Shown here piece after piece: positions 61,060 through 64,000 of a stretch of DNA of 64,000 bases (within the stretch, counting starts at the first letter, position 1; every line of letters begins with the position of its first letter). The notes under the pieces are model-generated. The model was not told the origin of the DNA and searched no databases. It was given only the letters and a program-made list of their open reading frames with translations. The DNA is from Telopea speciosissima (Eukaryota; Streptophyta; Magnoliopsida; Proteales; Proteaceae). The stretch covers positions 56,600,593-56,664,592 of the forward strand of contig NC_057923.1 in NCBI RefSeq assembly GCF_018873765.1, read 5' to 3'. A program made the translations under genes and the position numbers.

Positions 61060-61285
61060 TTTTCTCTTTCCTCCTTGACCTTGTGGGTCTTTTCATTGAT
61101 GAAACCAATTCCGCATACTGATAATTGGTGTGGCATGATAGATTCCTCGCACCCGAGTAGTGTTTGGAACCTTTGCCAATAAAATAAAATGGTAAAAGAG
61201 TACTTATATTCTTTTAGGGTGGCCGCAAGGCTATTGGAATCATAATTGAAAAACCAGGTTTTGCCTTGAGCTAGTAAAAAAAATG
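60101..61285. other. Spacer with family B fragments and a compound microsatellite
   Basis: A CT run followed by a CA run lies at 61013-61060. A reversed family B-like block (ccacaccaatggtag, tatcattcacatggac) lies at about 60855-60990. No gene is seen. Confidence 0.5.
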
Positions 61286-61443
61286 GGGAAAAGAACTCTG
61301 TACGGGAGTGTGGCCTACACCAGCACTCCCATGAGTTTATCTATCTCCTCCCCATATGAAAAGACATCTCCACTCCCTTGTTTTGAGGAGGAGAGAGATA
61401 GACACATGGGAGTGGTGGGGTAAGCCACACTCCCGAACAGAAA
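61286..61443. mobile_element. Foldback MITE with GTACGGGAGTGTG end, copy 2
   Basis: The arms gggagtgtggcctacaccag and cttaccccaccactcccatg-type sequence on the other strand pair over about 70 bp. The ends carry aagaactctgt and its complement-like acagaaaattg. A further partial copy starts near 62480 (gagttctctgtccgggagca). Confidence 0.8.
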
Positions 61444-61854
61444 ATTGCTTCCAAAAATAAAATATGAAACCTAAAAAAGAATCAAGAAGACTTGTCCAGG
61501 TTTAATAAATGACTAGCCAAGTCTGAGTCCGTTCGAGTTTTCATTGATTTGATGTTTTTTCGAGTCATGCGAAACTCCCTGAGTCTAGTTTTTTAATTGG
61601 ATCATATACTATTCATAGACCTTAAGTTTGGTCTACAACTAAACAAAAGCCAAGAATTTTGTTTGTTGTTCCAATATTAGCTCCACATGACTTGCCCTAA
61701 TTAGGTTTGAGTCGTCCAAGTCACAAGGTTTTGAAAGGAACAGATCGAGTCGAAAATCCTAGTTTTCCAACTATGGTTGGAAGAACCAACTTTTAATCTC
61801 TTTTTTTTATAAGGAAAATGATATAAAATAGTGAAAATGTTTTTTGTATCGGGG

Positions 61855-61965
61855 GTGCAAGCTACGCTCAGACACATGGGAAGTGGGCGAAATGACCGCC
61901 CTACACCCTTGAATGGTGCGATTATAACCCCCATGTGTCCGGGCACAGCCTGTGCTGCGGCACAT
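61855..61965. mobile_element. Foldback MITE, family A
   Basis: The halves gctacgctcagacacatggg and cccatgtgtccgggcacagc are inverted, with a gcgaaatgaccgcc centre as in the copies at 46795 and 53845. Confidence 0.7.
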
Positions 61966-62649
61966 AGAACATCAACCCTATAAAATTATATAAAGTATGA
62001 CGTGATCGTGGTCGGTGGTGGCCGGTAGTGGTCGGTGGCAACACCGCTGCCATACGTTATAGCCACAGACTCCTCAGCCATATCATATTCCCCGCGGCCA
62101 AAGTGGGTGGCCCAGTAGATCTTTTATATCCCATTTTATTGGGTTCGAATCACCATTTTATGCCAAAATCCATCAACCATATCCGTTAGAGAAGTAATTA
62201 AAAATAGATATAAATGGAGCTAACAAACAAAAGAAAAGTTCTGGTTCCTGGATGAGGAGACAAGCCTAACTGGTTCACTCAATTAATGTCGTTTGAGTTG
62301 TCTTTGTTTTATTCTTATGGTGATCTTATAAGGCTGTAACGTACGTAACTTGAGTTGGAAAACTTACCAAATCCTATTAAAAATAAACCATTTATATATG
62401 ACAGTGATTTGTGCCGTCGGCAATGAAATTACTTCACAGTCAGTAGAGACACGCCATACTACAAGGAGATATAAATGATATGGGGGAAGAGTTCTCTGTC
62501 CGGGAGCATGGTCCTCGCACTAGCATGGGACCAATAGGAACGCACATGAAAGCATCAACAAGGGCAGCATTTTCACTTTTCATGAGAGGCGGCAGCAACA
62601 TTTTGTAGGGTCAGGGAACAATAACCACACTCCCTATTGGAATTTTCAA

Positions 62650-63240
62650 AATGATGGTGTGGGACTTTAGTCCCACGTCTGTTGGAAAGAAAGGTATCAT
62701 ATGGATTATATATGAAAGTGGTTAACTATTACATATTATATTTAGAAAAGTCTATGGAGCACTTGCGAGGACGGTCCAAGCATGTGCATAGCTGTGAGGT
62801 GTTTGATGGCGTACTTCGCACGTACGCATCGTTGCAATGAGACGTCTTAACCTTTTCTGGGTCATCGGTCAATGAACCAGTGCGATGGTTTGGAACTGAC
62901 CGTTGTATTGATGTCTGAACCAAAGGGTGTGACCCATTGAGTTCAATGGTTCGAATCTGACTGTTGGATTGGTGTCTGAATCAAAGGGTACGGTGTAACC
63001 CATTGAGCCCAATGGTTGTTACCCATTCGAACAGCCTAGTGCAAGACAATAAATAGTCCACGAATTCAATCATTCTCTCATAGTTTTCAAGTAAGATTAC
63101 TGTTTCTGCAAAACAGTGATCTAGTCAGGCTTGATTTATCTTGGGAGGTATAGTTGTTATAACCTGTTGCAGTAATAAGGGTGCAAATACTGTCTTAAGG
63201 ACAGAATGTGTTCATTCGACTCAAACAATCTAATCATCCT
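62650..63240 (+). mobile_element. Possible LTR fragment (Copia-like)
   Basis: The start gtgtgggactttagtcccac, then gtctgttggaaag, resembles the beginning of plant Copia-type LTRs, and a transcript-start-like part (aataaatagtccacg) follows near 63050. An internal duplication of about 65 bp near 62885-63015 (tgaaccaaagggtgtgaccc and gaatcaaagggtacggtgta) is visible. The ends and target duplication could not be fixed, so the assignment is tentative. Confidence 0.3.
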
Positions 63241-63489
63241 CTCCATTTCTGATCTTAGTTTTTCTATAATCCTGGATAGACTGGTTTTCCCATATGATAA
63301 TCTATCGTGAACTTCCACGTAAGTACGTTCTCGCAGCCAGCAAAGTCCAAGCCCGGATGATCAACTCCCCCGGTTTCAGGACGACATGTGTCTTATACTA
63401 CCATGTAGAGCATTGATTTTGTCACATGACATGTCAGTCAAACCTATAATTTTGTGGATAAGTGGTTATCAACGTCCCTTGCCTTGAGA

Positions 63490-63645
63490 GCAACGGATTT
63501 TCCACTGCCCACTGCCCAATGCACCTATGAGGCGCATCGGGCGGTGCACCACACAAGGAGAGTGATGGATTTTTATCCTATCAAGTGTTGTGCACCACCC
63601 GATGCCCAGGTAGGCGCACTAGGAAGCATTGTACTTGATACTATA
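63490..63645. mobile_element. GC-rich foldback repeat
   Basis: The halves tgaggcgcatcgggcggtgc, then accac, and gtgcaccacccgatgcccag are inverted around 63570. It is similar in base make-up to the repeat at 828-940. Confidence 0.55.
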
Positions 63646-64000
63646 AAGATCCAAGGTACGACAATCCCAATGAATAGAACAAGGGGTGTAGTACCAGATT
63701 TCTTCGATTTTGATCAGATTTTTTTGATGCCTAAATCGATGTCTTATCAATTTTGATGCAGTCTACCTTGGTTTTGGTGTCACAAAACCCTAGTTCGAAA
63801 CATGATCCAATAAATTGATATTGACTTGGATTGATTCAATTCGGTTTCATTGGTTAGCATTAGGCTTTGACACCCCTAGATTGAGTTTTAAAAAAAATAA
63901 TAAAAAATCTGATTATCATCCATATTACTGTGATTAGGGCTGCAACAAGTTCGAGTTGAACCGAATTTTTTAAAATCCTAACCCAACCTTGAGTCCCCTT
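63646..64000. other. Right-edge spacer
   Basis: Degenerate AT-rich sequence with gattgattcaattcgg and cgagttgaaccgaat words, as in the repeat at 47025-47390. No gene is seen. Confidence 0.45.

Overview
This window is nuclear DNA of a flowering plant. The genes have many short introns with GT-AG borders, the protein families are plant types (group I WRKY, Ninja/AFP, plant CAN nuclease, FBL3-like F-box/LRR), and the spacers carry plant repeats: Au-type SINEs, L1 LINEs, Mutator-like elements with 9-bp target duplications, foldback MITEs and a long chromovirus-type solo LTR. The species cannot be named from sequence alone. The large, repeat-laden introns and spacers suggest a medium-to-large genome, probably a woody or early-diverging dicot (inference).

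Layout. 1-822: a probable last exon of an unrecognised gene entering from the left edge. 823-4990: spacer with an Au SINE, two fragments of a TTG-tailed retroposon and several T/G tracts. 4997-9216 (minus): complete nine-exon calcium-dependent, staphylococcal-nuclease-like gene (CAN type), whose last intron has been swollen by an L1 LINE. 9400-13600: spacer with a second L1 remnant. 13633-14017 (plus): small three-exon heavy-metal-associated (HMA) protein. 14100-22200: AT-rich spacer with MITEs and a putative small solo LTR. 22226-25250: intact 3.0-kb solo LTR with a perfect TCCAG duplication. 25430-33530: repeat-rich, with three decayed copies of the 5' end of the nearby F-box gene and a six-copy 123-bp tandem array. 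35261-39176 (plus): complete eight-exon F-box/LRR gene (FBL3 type). 40419-52087: three Mutator-like long-TIR elements, one with a captured PPR fragment and one with an LTR element nested in its TIR, interleaved with an L1 remnant and a tRNA-derived SINE with a 17-bp duplication. Between the second and third of these elements lies a truncated Ninja/AFP gene (48768-49184). 54770-57628 (plus): WRKY33-type gene with G-box and W-box clusters upstream and a GC-AG intron in its C-terminal WRKY domain. 57630-64000: spacer with foldback MITEs and a possible LTR fragment.

The genes do not form a pathway; they are ordinary single-copy neighbours. WRKY33 (defence transcription factor) and the AFP-like fragment (ABA/jasmonate repressor family) both belong to stress signalling, but nothing in the sequence links them functionally. 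The more unusual content is structural: partial tandem duplication of the F-box gene leader, the cluster of gene-capturing Mutator-like elements, the minisatellite inside the long LTR, and the non-canonical WRKY intron. I found no evidence of a wholly new biological system.
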